Assembly: GCA_030590165.1 (NCBI GenBank)
Contig: JAUUZA010000031.1
Span: 1-7,662 of the forward strand
Length of the DNA: 7,662 nt
Reading direction: 5' to 3'
From: Candidatus Altarchaeota archaeon
GTDB taxonomy: Archaea; SpSt-1190
Shown: positions 1-6,386 of the stretch, piece by piece
Numbering within the stretch: the stretch's first letter is position 1
How the letters are laid out: each line of letters begins with the position of its first letter
The notes under the pieces: generated by a model
Seen by the model: the letters and a program-made list of their open reading frames with translations, nothing else
What the model was told of the DNA's origin: nothing
The model's database searches: none
Translations under genes and position numbers: made by a program

Positions 1-492
1 TGAGCTTCCAGCCTCATTAATTAAATATTCGAAACATTGAGGTAATTTATCATTACAAGAAACTTCACACATTTCATAAATTTTAAGAACATTTGAACAA
101 ACTTGTGTACATTCGGTAATCTCACGGGCACTAGAAGATATTAAACCATTACCTACACAATCCGAATCTGAATCAGTTAAACAATCCTTTGCTAATTCTC
201 CTAAGGCATAACCACAATTATCACTTACTTTTTCATAAGGCAACATCTTTATTGGAAGTTCATATGTTTCCAATATTGCTAAAGAATTGTATTTATCTCC
301 GTATAACCAATCTTCACAGGCTTGAGCAAGACTTTGAATACTCAGAAAACGTTGTTGTTGAATTTCTCCGGCTTCTTCAATATCATCTATTCCCCCTTCT
401 GCTCGTGCAAGAATATTAAAACCTAAAACAAGTAATGAAACTGCAATAATAACAGTCATAACAACAGGAATTGTTTGATTGGCACCCTTCAT
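1..492 (-). CDS. Cysteine-rich single-pass membrane protein, pilin-like (3' end outside window)
   Basis: An ATG at 492 opens a frame of at least 164 codons that reaches the window edge without a stop, so the C-terminus is missing. The N-terminus is MKGANQTIPVVMTVIIAVSL, a short charged start followed by a hydrophobic helix to about residue 28, then a helical acidic linker. This resembles archaeal pilin or class III signal-peptide proteins (a KG pair before the helix), but the residues after KG are not a textbook cleavage site. The rest is probably outside the cell. It holds nine cysteines (59, 93, 104, 112, 128, 132, 142, 146, 153), including a CX3C-X9-CX3C pattern that suggests disulfides. 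An in-frame TAA at 517-519 rules out a longer start. It is the last visible gene of the secretion-type cluster, 36 nt after its neighbour. I do not recognise the family; a minor pilin or surface subunit is an inference. Confidence 0.8.
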   Translation of the reverse strand, partial: MKGANQTIPVVMTVIIAVSLLVLGFNILARAEGGIDDIEEAGEIQQQRFLSIQSLAQACEDWLYGDKYNSLAILETYELPIKMLPYEKVSDNCGYALGELAKDCLTDSDSDCVGNGLISSSAREITECTQVCSNVLKIYEMCEVSCNDKLPQCFEYLINEAGSS

Positions 493-513
493 AGATGGAT
501 ATCTATCTATTTG

Positions 514-520
514 TATTTAA
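514..520 (-). promoter_or_regulatory. Possible TATA box for the cysteine-rich gene
   Basis: The minus strand reads TTAAATA here, centred about 25 nt upstream of the ATG at 492. That spacing is typical of leaderless archaeal transcripts, and no Shine-Dalgarno-like sequence precedes this ATG. No clear BRE is seen and AT-rich DNA gives such matches by chance, so this is a weak call. Confidence 0.3.
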
Positions 521-528
521 GAGTAGTG

Positions 529-657
529 TTATATGCCTGAAAGGAGTTGTTCTGGGAGTCCAGTTACTTTTGAGCCTAACATAAATACAAAACCAAGAAA
601 AAAGAGAGTAAAAAGTGTGAGTGTAATTAACCAAAAATATATCTCCTTTTTCCCCAT
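529..657 (-). CDS. 42-aa single-pass membrane protein, unknown
   Basis: A short complete frame begins with ATG at 655-657 and ends with TAA at 529-531. It starts MGKKEIYFWLITLTLFTLFF and ends GLPEQLLSGI. Two lysines at the N-terminus precede one strongly hydrophobic helix (about residues 6-29), followed by a short polar tail. By the positive-inside rule the N-terminus is probably cytoplasmic. It lies 18 nt after the 124-aa membrane protein and 36 nt before the cysteine-rich protein, on the same strand, which supports it as a real member of the cluster. No ribosome binding site is visible, so it may be leaderless. It matches no family I recognise. At this size coding is judged from context and hydrophobic pattern only. 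Confidence 0.6.
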   Translation of the reverse strand: MGKKEIYFWLITLTLFTLFFLGFVFMLGSKVTGLPEQLLSGI

Positions 658-675
658 TATTATATAATAAGTTTA

Positions 676-1050
676 TTATTTTATTAATTTTTCGTCATAA
701 TAAATTTCATAGAATTGCATATCCCCTCCAACAGGTAATACTAATTCGTCAAAAGGTCCAATTTTATTTTCAAATACAACTTCTTTGGAAGTTTCATTTG
801 AATAATAAAGTATTATCTTTAATTTTTCTCCGTCTATTGAAAAAGGATATCCATCTTCTGTACCTTTTCCTGTAAATCGAAATAATAAACTTGGAACATT
901 ATCAATTTCAGTTCTAATAATACTAAAAGAGGCGTCAAATAAAGGCCCCTCATCTTTAAGCCAAAGTTTTGGAACAAGAAAAATAAGGACAATTGCAAGT
1001 GCAACACCTGCTATAATAAGAAAGCCTGTTACATTGAATCCTTCTTCCAT
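676..1050 (-). CDS. 124-aa membrane-anchored protein with soluble C-terminal domain, unknown
   Basis: The protein has a short acidic N-terminus (MEEGFNVTG), one hydrophobic helix at about residues 9-27, then roughly 95 residues rich in alternating hydrophobic and polar positions (for example LKIILYYSN and ELVLPVGG). These suggest a beta-rich globular domain outside the membrane, and there are no cysteines. The plan of one N-terminal helix plus a small beta domain matches minor pilins and pseudopilins in general, but I see no prepilin peptidase site. It starts 8 nt after the stop of the preceding gene, with only a weak AGTG upstream of its ATG, and ends in two successive TAA codons. It is probably a component of the secretion or filament machine encoded upstream. 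The family is not recognised. Confidence 0.8.
   Translation of the reverse strand: MEEGFNVTGFLIIAGVALAIVLIFLVPKLWLKDEGPLFDASFSIIRTEIDNVPSLLFRFTGKGTEDGYPFSIDGEKLKIILYYSNETSKEVVFENKIGPFDELVLPVGGDMQFYEIYYDEKLIK
678..687 (-). promoter_or_regulatory. Possible internal TATA box before the 42-aa gene
   Basis: The minus strand reads TTAATAAAAT, centred about 26 nt upstream of the ATG at 657 and preceded by a BRE-like GAAAA. It overlaps the end of the upstream gene (…K, TAA, TAA). The local sequence is almost entirely A and T, so the match could be chance. Confidence 0.25.
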
Positions 1051-1058
1051 ATTAACAC

Positions 1059-1376
1059 TTATAATTCAGTAATATTTAGACAAACCCCTGATTCACTCGG
1101 TGAAGCAGTTATTAAATAAGGAGTATTTGCTTCAAGTTCACAAGGTCCCTCTGCACCAAGTTCAACACCTTCACATCCATATTCTGCATTTACTTGTTTG
1201 CATATATTAAATTGAACCTCCCTTGAAATTATTATGCTGTCAGTTTTTCCTTCACTTGCGGAATTAAGAATATCATAAATACTAGTTTCTTTTTTTGAAA
1301 ATTTGGAATTTATGGAAGTCATTAAAAATAAAGAGAGTAAGAGTAAAATTACAGTTGCAATAATTTTAAAGTCCAC
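1059..1376 (-). CDS. 105-aa membrane-anchored protein with four cysteines, unknown
   Basis: The frame starts with GTG at 1374-1376. An AGGG lies 7 nt upstream of it, which supports this start over the internal Met 19, and only the GTG start includes the whole hydrophobic helix (MDFKIIATVILLLLSLFLMT). The helix is followed by a charged segment (KFSKKE) and an extracytoplasmic-looking domain with cysteines at 59, 68, 79 and 99, enough for two disulfides. The segment GPCELEANTPYLITASPSES looks like a loop-rich small beta domain. The gene overlaps the end of the preceding 37-aa gene by 11 nt, implying coupled translation. Signal anchor versus cleaved signal peptide cannot be decided by eye. No known family is recognised; a minor filament subunit is an inference from the neighbours. 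Confidence 0.75.
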   Translation of the reverse strand: MDFKIIATVILLLLSLFLMTSINSKFSKKETSIYDILNSASEGKTDSIIISREVQFNICKQVNAEYGCEGVELGAEGPCELEANTPYLITASPSESGVCLNITEL

Positions 1377-1479
1377 TTAAGGTCCCTGCCACTTTTTGAA
1401 AGATACTTCCACCTAATGCTATGAATAACACAACACCAATTACTGCGACAAGCAACCAAATATATCGTTCCGAACTCAT
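1366..1479 (-). CDS. 37-aa single-pass membrane protein, unknown
   Basis: A small complete frame runs from ATG at 1477-1479 to TAA at 1366-1368. It begins MSSERYIWLLVAVIGVVLFI and ends KVAGTLSGL. The one hydrophobic helix covers about residues 7-24, and the tail is short and glycine-containing. It fills what would otherwise be a gap of about 140 nt between two co-directional genes, and its 3' end overlaps the next gene by 11 nt, whose AGGG ribosome binding site lies inside this frame. No Shine-Dalgarno precedes its own ATG. Earlier in-frame codons run back to a TGA near 1540 but contain no ATG or GTG. The case for coding rests on position, hydrophobic pattern and overlap. No family is recognised. 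Confidence 0.6.
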   Translation of the reverse strand: MSSERYIWLLVAVIGVVLFIALGGSIFQKVAGTLSGL

Positions 1480-1516
1480 GAAATTAAGAGGAAGTTTTGA
1501 TATTAAACCACATTGA

Positions 1517-1711
1517 TTATATTGTTGATGCGAGTGAGCTCATTACATTTTTTACAGAATTTTCAATAACTTCCCCCATGTGAGTAACTAAGGCGTCTGT
1601 ATAAGCCAGATTAGCGAACCCCTGTAGTGTATACAAAAATGCGACTATTCCCATTACTATAGTAATTGCTTGAAATAAAGAATACATTGAAAGGTCTGTG
1701 CTTTTACTCAT
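1517..1711 (-). CDS. 64-aa small membrane protein, unknown
   Basis: The ATG at 1709-1711 overlaps the TGA of the preceding gene as ATGA, and an AGGTG motif sits 7 nt upstream, so start and coupling are both clear. The sequence begins MSKSTDLSMYSLFQAITIVM. A hydrophobic stretch at about residues 11-35 is followed by an amphipathic tail (THMGEVIENSVKNVMSSLAS). This plan, a short polar N-terminus, one membrane helix and an amphipathic C-terminal helix in about 65 residues, is shared with two other proteins in this cluster. It also resembles in size the Flp-type pilins of Tad systems, though I see no Flp or prepilin peptidase motif. It could be a filament subunit or a small membrane scaffold. The family is not recognised. 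Confidence 0.75.
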   Translation of the reverse strand: MSKSTDLSMYSLFQAITIVMGIVAFLYTLQGFANLAYTDALVTHMGEVIENSVKNVMSSLASTI

Positions 1712-1905
1712 AAATTAACACCTGTTAAACCACTAACTGCCCCTTTGACTGCTGCCTTTGCCCACAGAAAAGGTGCAGCTCCTTGTCCGGCTTTTACAAG
1801 AGCTTCAAGTATGAAAGCCCCGAAATACATAGTAATTACTATTTTTACTACAAAAACGAATAATGCGACTGTCAGTTCTTCCATATCCCCAATTTGAGTC
1901 GACAT
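1708..1905 (-). CDS. 65-aa small membrane protein, unknown
   Basis: The start is the ATG at 1903-1905, because a strong AGGAGG lies 8 nt upstream. A longer TTG start at 1923 would place that motif inside the gene. The protein begins MSTQIGDMEELTVALFVFVV. A hydrophobic helix runs from about 12 to 36, then a glycine/alanine-rich second segment (GQGAAPFLWAKAAVKGAVSG) could be a second membrane or membrane-lying helix, so a two-helix hairpin is possible. It is separated from the preceding 46-aa gene by one nucleotide and overlaps the next gene by 4 nt. Such packing points to fixed stoichiometry or coupled synthesis. The family is not recognised. Context suggests a subunit of the ATPase/platform machine. 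Confidence 0.8.
   Translation of the reverse strand: MSTQIGDMEELTVALFVFVVKIVITMYFGAFILEALVKAGQGAAPFLWAKAAVKGAVSGLTGVNL
1719..1723 (-). promoter_or_regulatory. Ribosome binding site for the 64-aa gene
   Basis: The minus strand reads AGGTG, 7 nt upstream of the ATG at 1711 and inside the last codons of the preceding gene. It fits the archaeal 16S anti-Shine-Dalgarno and supports coupled translation through the ATGA overlap. Confidence 0.55.
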
Positions 1906-1906
1906 T

Positions 1907-2047
1907 TTATTTTCCTCCTGCAATTGAAAGTATTGTTGCTAATTGGTGTGGTTCACGTGCCCCAAAGAAAATGAAAGCAGCACCAATTACGAGTCCACCA
2001 ATAATTGCAATTATTAAACCTAAGATTGTAGAAATCCAGTCTTCCAT
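1907..2047 (-). CDS. 46-aa single-pass membrane protein, unknown
   Basis: The frame starts with ATG at 2045-2047, immediately after the TGA of the preceding gene, and ends with TAA at 1907-1909. It begins MEDWISTILGLIIAIIGGLV, followed by a glycine-rich hydrophobic helix to about residue 28, then GAREPHQLATILSIAGGK. The helix is rich in small residues (Gly, Ala, Ile), which favours tight helix packing in an oligomer. Zero spacing upstream and a single nucleotide downstream, together with a ribosome binding site for the next gene inside its coding region, make it a convincing operon member despite its length. The family is not recognised. A filament subunit, channel-forming peptide or small accessory of the platform are all possible. 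Confidence 0.7.
   Translation of the reverse strand: MEDWISTILGLIIAIIGGLVIGAAFIFFGAREPHQLATILSIAGGK
1914..1919 (-). promoter_or_regulatory. Strong ribosome binding site AGGAGG for the 65-aa gene
   Basis: A perfect AGGAGG on the minus strand lies 8 nt before the ATG at 1905. It is built from the GCA GGA GGA codons (Ala-Gly-Gly) at the end of the upstream 46-aa gene. It fixes the start of the downstream gene and is the clearest Shine-Dalgarno in the window, hinting at high expression of this subunit. Confidence 0.8.
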
Positions 2048-2245
2048 TCACTTTCCAACTCCCGAAATATACTTCATAAAGTCTACTGAATTTTTCAATA
2101 GATTTGTTACTGTTGATTGAAGAGACATAGTTCTAAGCATTCCCTTAATTAAGAAAGGTGCTGAAGACATTAAAGCAACAGCCAAAATTATTGCACCGAG
2201 CATAGTTGGAATCATACTCATCATCCATTCTGTATTTCTCTGCAT
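2048..2245 (-). CDS. 65-aa small membrane protein, unknown
   Basis: The chosen start is the ATG at 2243-2245, which overlaps the stop of the platform gene as TAATG. A GGTG lies 5 nt upstream. Upstream in-frame codons to 2323 encode an odd cysteine-rich stretch, but they lie wholly within the platform gene and are rejected. The protein begins MQRNTEWMMSMIPTMLGAII. One hydrophobic helix spans about residues 9-35 and an amphipathic basic tail follows (SLQSTVTNLLKNSVDFMKYI). It is met by the next ATG directly after its TGA. As the first small gene after the platform protein it is translationally linked to it, and it may be the main substrate or a direct partner. The family is not recognised. Confidence 0.75.
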   Translation of the reverse strand: MQRNTEWMMSMIPTMLGAIILAVALMSSAPFLIKGMLRTMSLQSTVTNLLKNSVDFMKYISGVGK

Positions 2246-4164
2246 TATAACACCGCTTGTGATAGTCCCCCAAATATTATTGCAACAAATGCCGCAGTTG
2301 CAACATATGTAATTGAGCCCCATAAAGTTATAGTTCCTATATTTAGAAACATTGTCATTTTATCCCATCCTTCTTGTAGACCACCAACAAATACCCCTAA
2401 AATTATACAAGTCATAACAACATATATTCCGACTATAAGTTGGAGATAACTTGGTTGAATTGCCCCTTTAACATTTAGAATATCTGAAACAACACCAGTT
2501 CCACTGGCCGCTCCCATTTGTGTTATGTCTGTTATTTGTCTCCCAATGTGAACCAATAAATTAGAGGTTATTTCACCGAGACCAACTATGGTCCCAGTTA
2601 TTATTGGGATAAGTAACATACCTTGAAATTTGATGCTGGACATGGAGTCAGATAATAAATCGTCAATTTTATTTTTTACGTCGTCCATGACTTTTAGATA
2701 TTTTGAAACACTAATTGCAGTCATTGATGCACTTTTAGGGCCTTTTTCTGCACTTTTGAAGATTACCATCATAATATTACGTATGAGATTACTCGGGAAA
2801 GAATTCATTAATCCATTTTTTTCATCGAATAGAACTTTTTCAAGTGGCCATCCAATAGTTTTCATTCTACTTGTCGCAGTCATAAAAAAAGTTTCAGTTT
2901 CACTTCCTTTCATTCTTTCAGCGACATCTTCCATTGCTTGTTCAAGAGGTATACCTTGACTCATAACATTTCCTAATTGATAGAGTGCTGATGCAAATTC
3001 TCTTTCAAGATTTGAAACACTTTTTTTAATTTTTTGATTTTCTTGAGCCCAGGAAATAAAGAACAAACCGAAAGGAATACCTATTGCTAAAATTATTGGC
3101 ATAGTCATTATTGATGCTTGTGCTGAATCTTCCATAACTGTTGAGGAAAGTACAAAGGGATTGATTGCAATTATTATAACTTGAAGTGTGAAAAATACAA
3201 ATCCAGTAATAATCATAAGGGGGAGTGCATTGAAAGTTTTTCCTAACATTGTAACTTTATATTTTGTTTTTTTGTATTTAATTTCACTGAGTGAACCCGG
3301 TCGTTTTCCTAGGATATAAATTATAGTTGTTCCGAGAGATAAAGGGAGGAGAAAATCATAAATTAAAAACATGGCAGGACCAACATTTGAAGTACTAGTG
3401 AATACACTTACTATTGGTAACATTACTAACATTAGTACTGGGAGCATAATTCCAAATGCATTGGTTGCCATTACAGGAAGGTCGAGACTTCTGGCGAAAT
3501 CTTCCATAACTTTTTTTGTTCCGTCAAGAACGGTTGTAACTGATTTTTCTAAAGTTCTAGTTCTCATGTCTCCACCCTCACGCATACTTCCCGCTATGAG
3601 ATAGAGACCTTCTGCCACATGTGGAGCCCATTCCTTGATTTGAGTACTATACCAAGTCAAAGCCTGTTCCATATCTGGAATTTTACGAGTTTCAACGAGC
3701 CATAATAAATGTTTGAATATTCTGCCCATAGGGTCCGGCATATTTTTTGCAGAAAAGGCTACACTTGATTCAAGATTTGGTGTAACTTCCATTGCAATTA
3801 CAAGATAAAGAAGTGAAAGCGGTGCTTGACCTAGAATTTTTAATTTTCTCATTTTTGCTAAATATAATGGAACATAACCACAAATAAATGCAAATAAAAA
3901 AGGTAGAAGGAGTGCAACCCAATTTGTTAGTGAACTCTTACCCAGAGTAAAAATGATGGCTGAAAGAGGGAGGGTTAGAAATGCGACGAGTAATCCAAGA
4001 TTTGCAGCGTGTTTAAATCTAATGAAGATATCAACTTCTTCCATTTCCTTATCAAAACTGGCACTTTCCCAATTAATTTTTAATTTATTATATGCCCAGA
4101 TGGCTGCTTTTTCGTATGCCATTAAGTCTACAGTCTGTTCTCTTATGAACTGGTCATACTGCAT
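2245..4164 (-). CDS. Type II secretion / type IV pilus platform protein, FlaJ/TadC-like (T2SSF domains)
   Basis: This polytopic protein of about 639 aa is the expected inner-membrane platform that partners a secretion ATPase. About eight or nine hydrophobic helices are visible (from ATG 4164: roughly 53-74, 80-103, 232-255, 262-285, 313-335, 353-372, 513-531, 573-595, 605-632). Two cytoplasmic helical regions each look like a T2SSF (GspF/FlaJ) domain. The first is at about 110-230 (around LLYLVIAMEVTPNLESSVAF), the second at about 385-515 (around ALYQLGNVMSQGIPLEQAME). A duplicated T2SSF arrangement is known for archaeal FlaJ-type and fused TadB/TadC-type proteins. A GGAG 6 nt upstream supports ATG 4164. 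A GTG at 4176 with a TATA-like ATAAATAA at 4197-4204 is the alternative, adding four residues. It follows the ATPase gene by 44 nt and overlaps the next gene by one base. Confidence 0.88.
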   Translation of the reverse strand: MQYDQFIREQTVDLMAYEKAAIWAYNKLKINWESASFDKEMEEVDIFIRFKHAANLGLLVAFLTLPLSAIIFTLGKSSLTNWVALLLPFLFAFICGYVPLYLAKMRKLKILGQAPLSLLYLVIAMEVTPNLESSVAFSAKNMPDPMGRIFKHLLWLVETRKIPDMEQALTWYSTQIKEWAPHVAEGLYLIAGSMREGGDMRTRTLEKSVTTVLDGTKKVMEDFARSLDLPVMATNAFGIMLPVLMLVMLPIVSVFTSTSNVGPAMFLIYDFLLPLSLGTTIIYILGKRPGSLSEIKYKKTKYKVTMLGKTFNALPLMIITGFVFFTLQVIIIAINPFVLSSTVMEDSAQASIMTMPIILAIGIPFGLFFISWAQENQKIKKSVSNLEREFASALYQLGNVMSQGIPLEQAMEDVAERMKGSETETFFMTATSRMKTIGWPLEKVLFDEKNGLMNSFPSNLIRNIMMVIFKSAEKGPKSASMTAISVSKYLKVMDDVKNKIDDLLSDSMSSIKFQGMLLIPIITGTIVGLGEITSNLLVHIGRQITDITQMGAASGTGVVSDILNVKGAIQPSYLQLIVGIYVVMTCIILGVFVGGLQEGWDKMTMFLNIGTITLWGSITYVATAAFVAIIFGGLSQAVL

Positions 4165-4170
4165 ACTGGA

Positions 4171-4174
4171 CTCC
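4171..4174 (-). promoter_or_regulatory. Ribosome binding site GGAG favouring the ATG at 4164
   Basis: GGAG on the minus strand lies 6 nt before the ATG at 4164. It overlaps the competing GTG start at 4176, so the two starts are mutually exclusive in mechanism: leadered at 4164, or leaderless at 4176. Confidence 0.4.
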
Positions 4175-4208
4175 ACAAATCTATGTAAATCTAGACTTAT
4201 TTATTCTT

Positions 4209-6377
4209 TCAAATTCTAGTTCTTAGCCATTTATCCCATCTATTATATATTTCACTGGTGTCGGCGTAACCGAGTTCTTCTCTTACTTGGCCTTCTAGTA
4301 TATGAAACATATCATTTGCATCGACTACAAAATCTGCTTCGAGTAAATGAGCATTTCCACTTGCGTTTGCAACACCAACCAAACGTTTTTTTAGTTTTCC
4401 TCTAAGTTCTATATTTTCCCAAACTGCATCAAAATTTCCAACCCAATCACGTACTCTACTTGCAATAGCATTCACTATTTCACTTTCACCGTCCATTAGT
4501 ACACTGGTTGGGAAGAGTGAATCTGATTTTGCATCGTATTTCATTAAGTCAACAAAACCTTTTTCTCGTAGTGGGTCATCTTCCCAATGTTTTCTTACTT
4601 CAGTTATTCCAATTACCCTGCGGTATCTTTGAAGTCCGTCAGCACTTCTAATTGGATTTGCAACAATAATAATATCTGATGCTTTGAAACTTGTTTTTGG
4701 AACACCCAAGTCATTCACTACCCTGTCATATACTCCATATGGTGAATCACCGTGTATGGTTCCTGCAACTACATTTGCTAATGCTCCTACACGCATGGCT
4801 TCGTAGAGTGCTAAGGCTTCTTTACTTCTTACTTCACCTACAATTAAAGCAGAGTCACCGAGCCTTAAACTGGTTCTAATTCCATTTTCTGCACTAATTT
4901 CACTGGCCACTGGAATAATTGGACTTCTTACTTTTAGTGATTGAATATTGTATCCCATTTTCATAAAATGTTTTACTGGAAGTTCTAAGGTATCTTCAAC
5001 TGTAATAATACGATAACGCCTCATAATTTCTACCATTAAACTTTGTAAGAGTGAAGTTTTTCCTGCACCCCTAGTCCCAGCAACAAGCATGGTTCTTGCT
5101 CCATCAATAAAGAAACTTAAGAGTCCTGCTGCCATTGGTGTAAGCATTCCATGTTTAATGAATAAAGGTAGAGTCCAAGGTTTGTCTCTATGGCGTCTAA
5201 CTGAAAAACTTAACCCGTATGGACTTAGACTTCTTGTGATTGCAGCAACTCTTGCTCTAATATTTCCGAATTCAATTTGAGTGTCTAAGACTGGATTACT
5301 TTCATCAAGTGGTCGCCCACTTTGAAGTCTTAGTCTTGCGGCCCAAGCTTGAGTTTCTTCAACTGTTGGATAAATATTACTTTCACAATCTTCAACATCT
5401 GCGTGATAAATAAAAATTGGATTTGTTAATGGACCATTGATTGCAATATCTTGGATTTTTGGGTCTGCCAGTAATACTTCTAATATTCCAAATCCGACTG
5501 TTTCACGCGTAATAATCCCGGCTAATTTACTAATATTGAGTTTGATACGTTTCTTCTTTTCTTCTTCTCTTAACATATCTTCTGTTATATTTCTGACTGA
5601 ATCTCGAATAGTCTTAGGGTCAATTAATTCTTCTCCCTTTGGTTTGTATATCATTAAACTTTCTTTTAGTCTTTCAACAATATTGTATTCAACCTCACTA
5701 AGTTTGAATTCTGGAGGTAGGAGGTGGTAAAATATTCTGACGTGTCCCGGTCTTTTAATTAAAGTAACCTCCGAGTCTCCAATTTTATAGCTGTCAATTT
5801 CTTCACCCCTTGGATATTGAGCCATAAGTTTAGTGAGTGTAAAATTTGGTCTGACTGCTGGACGAAGAACTCTTCGGTATAAACTTCTGTCACCTACTTT
5901 GTAGCCTTCAAGATGACCTTTCACTTTGTCTATAAGAGTAAGGTTTTCAAATATTTCAGTGAATTTTCTTAGTAGTTTAATATAATGAAGTCTGAATTTT
6001 GCATTTCGTTCACTTTCTTCGCGCTCATACTCAATTTCTTGCCAACGTTTTTCTCTCTTTAATTCGACATAGGCTCCTATTGGGTCTTTGCTTATTGTTC
6101 TTGCCAGTGCTTTTACAAAATCTATCCAATCATTACCAATTTCAGCATCTATTGGTTTTATTTTTTCTTTTGAAATATTTATTAGGTCTGATGCCTTTGC
6201 AATTTGAACTAACATTTCTGTTTGTTCTGGGTCGTATTCTCGGATTTTTCTTGCAATTAAAGTAATTTTATCTACTTTTCTGGCTTTTTTTATGGCTAAA
6301 ATAACTTGCTCCATACAAGCCTCACTTTCTTCAATGACTGGTGGAAAAGCAGCCTTTGTTAGATTCATTTCCAACAT
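4209..6377 (-). CDS. Archaeal type II/IV secretion-type motor ATPase (GspE/TadA/FlaI superfamily)
   Basis: This 722-aa protein is a hexameric-type cytoplasmic ATPase that would power a type IV filament or type II secretion-like machine. From ATG 6377, the Walker A motif GTRGAGKTS is at 434-442, the Asp box IITVEDTLELP near 457-467, Walker B SALIVGEVR near 509-517, and the His box VVAGTIHGDSPYGVYDR near 536-552. The preceding N-terminal ATPase subdomain includes GFGILEVLLADPKIQDIAI. The first 280 residues form a long charged, helical extension, making it larger than FlaI (about 550 aa). The C-terminal 130 residues (VWENIELRGKLKKRLVG, ANDMFHILEG) resemble archaeal TadA-like ATPases as I recall them. 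The ATG at 6377 has AGGA 9 nt upstream and a TATA-like ATATTTAT near 6415-6424. An earlier ATG at 6434 adds 19 unlikely residues. It is the first gene of the cluster and sits directly before its platform. Confidence 0.92.
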   Translation of the reverse strand: MLEMNLTKAAFPPVIEESEACMEQVILAIKKARKVDKITLIARKIREYDPEQTEMLVQIAKASDLINISKEKIKPIDAEIGNDWIDFVKALARTISKDPIGAYVELKREKRWQEIEYEREESERNAKFRLHYIKLLRKFTEIFENLTLIDKVKGHLEGYKVGDRSLYRRVLRPAVRPNFTLTKLMAQYPRGEEIDSYKIGDSEVTLIKRPGHVRIFYHLLPPEFKLSEVEYNIVERLKESLMIYKPKGEELIDPKTIRDSVRNITEDMLREEEKKKRIKLNISKLAGIITRETVGFGILEVLLADPKIQDIAINGPLTNPIFIYHADVEDCESNIYPTVEETQAWAARLRLQSGRPLDESNPVLDTQIEFGNIRARVAAITRSLSPYGLSFSVRRHRDKPWTLPLFIKHGMLTPMAAGLLSFFIDGARTMLVAGTRGAGKTSLLQSLMVEIMRRYRIITVEDTLELPVKHFMKMGYNIQSLKVRSPIIPVASEISAENGIRTSLRLGDSALIVGEVRSKEALALYEAMRVGALANVVAGTIHGDSPYGVYDRVVNDLGVPKTSFKASDIIIVANPIRSADGLQRYRRVIGITEVRKHWEDDPLREKGFVDLMKYDAKSDSLFPTSVLMDGESEIVNAIASRVRDWVGNFDAVWENIELRGKLKKRLVGVANASGNAHLLEADFVVDANDMFHILEGQVREELGYADTSEIYNRWDKWLRTRI

Positions 6378-6386
6378 ATTACTGTT

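Noticed and set aside
657-670. Perfect 14-bp palindrome TTATTATATAATAA, possible operator.
   Set aside because: It is pure A/T in an A/T-only stretch, overlaps the start of the 42-aa gene, and has no neighbouring regulator. Chance is sufficient.
2246-2323. N-terminal extension with a cysteine-rich run (CCNCGICC) on the 65-aa gene, resembling a metal-binding motif.
   Set aside because: It lies entirely inside the platform gene in another frame. The TAATG junction with a GGTG upstream gives a natural start at 2245.
5437-5730. Plus-strand open frames such as this one, 1863-2120, 2630-2959 and 189-419.
   Set aside because: They lie antisense to well-supported genes, show Ser/Leu/Phe-rich shadow composition, and have no domains or ribosome binding sites.
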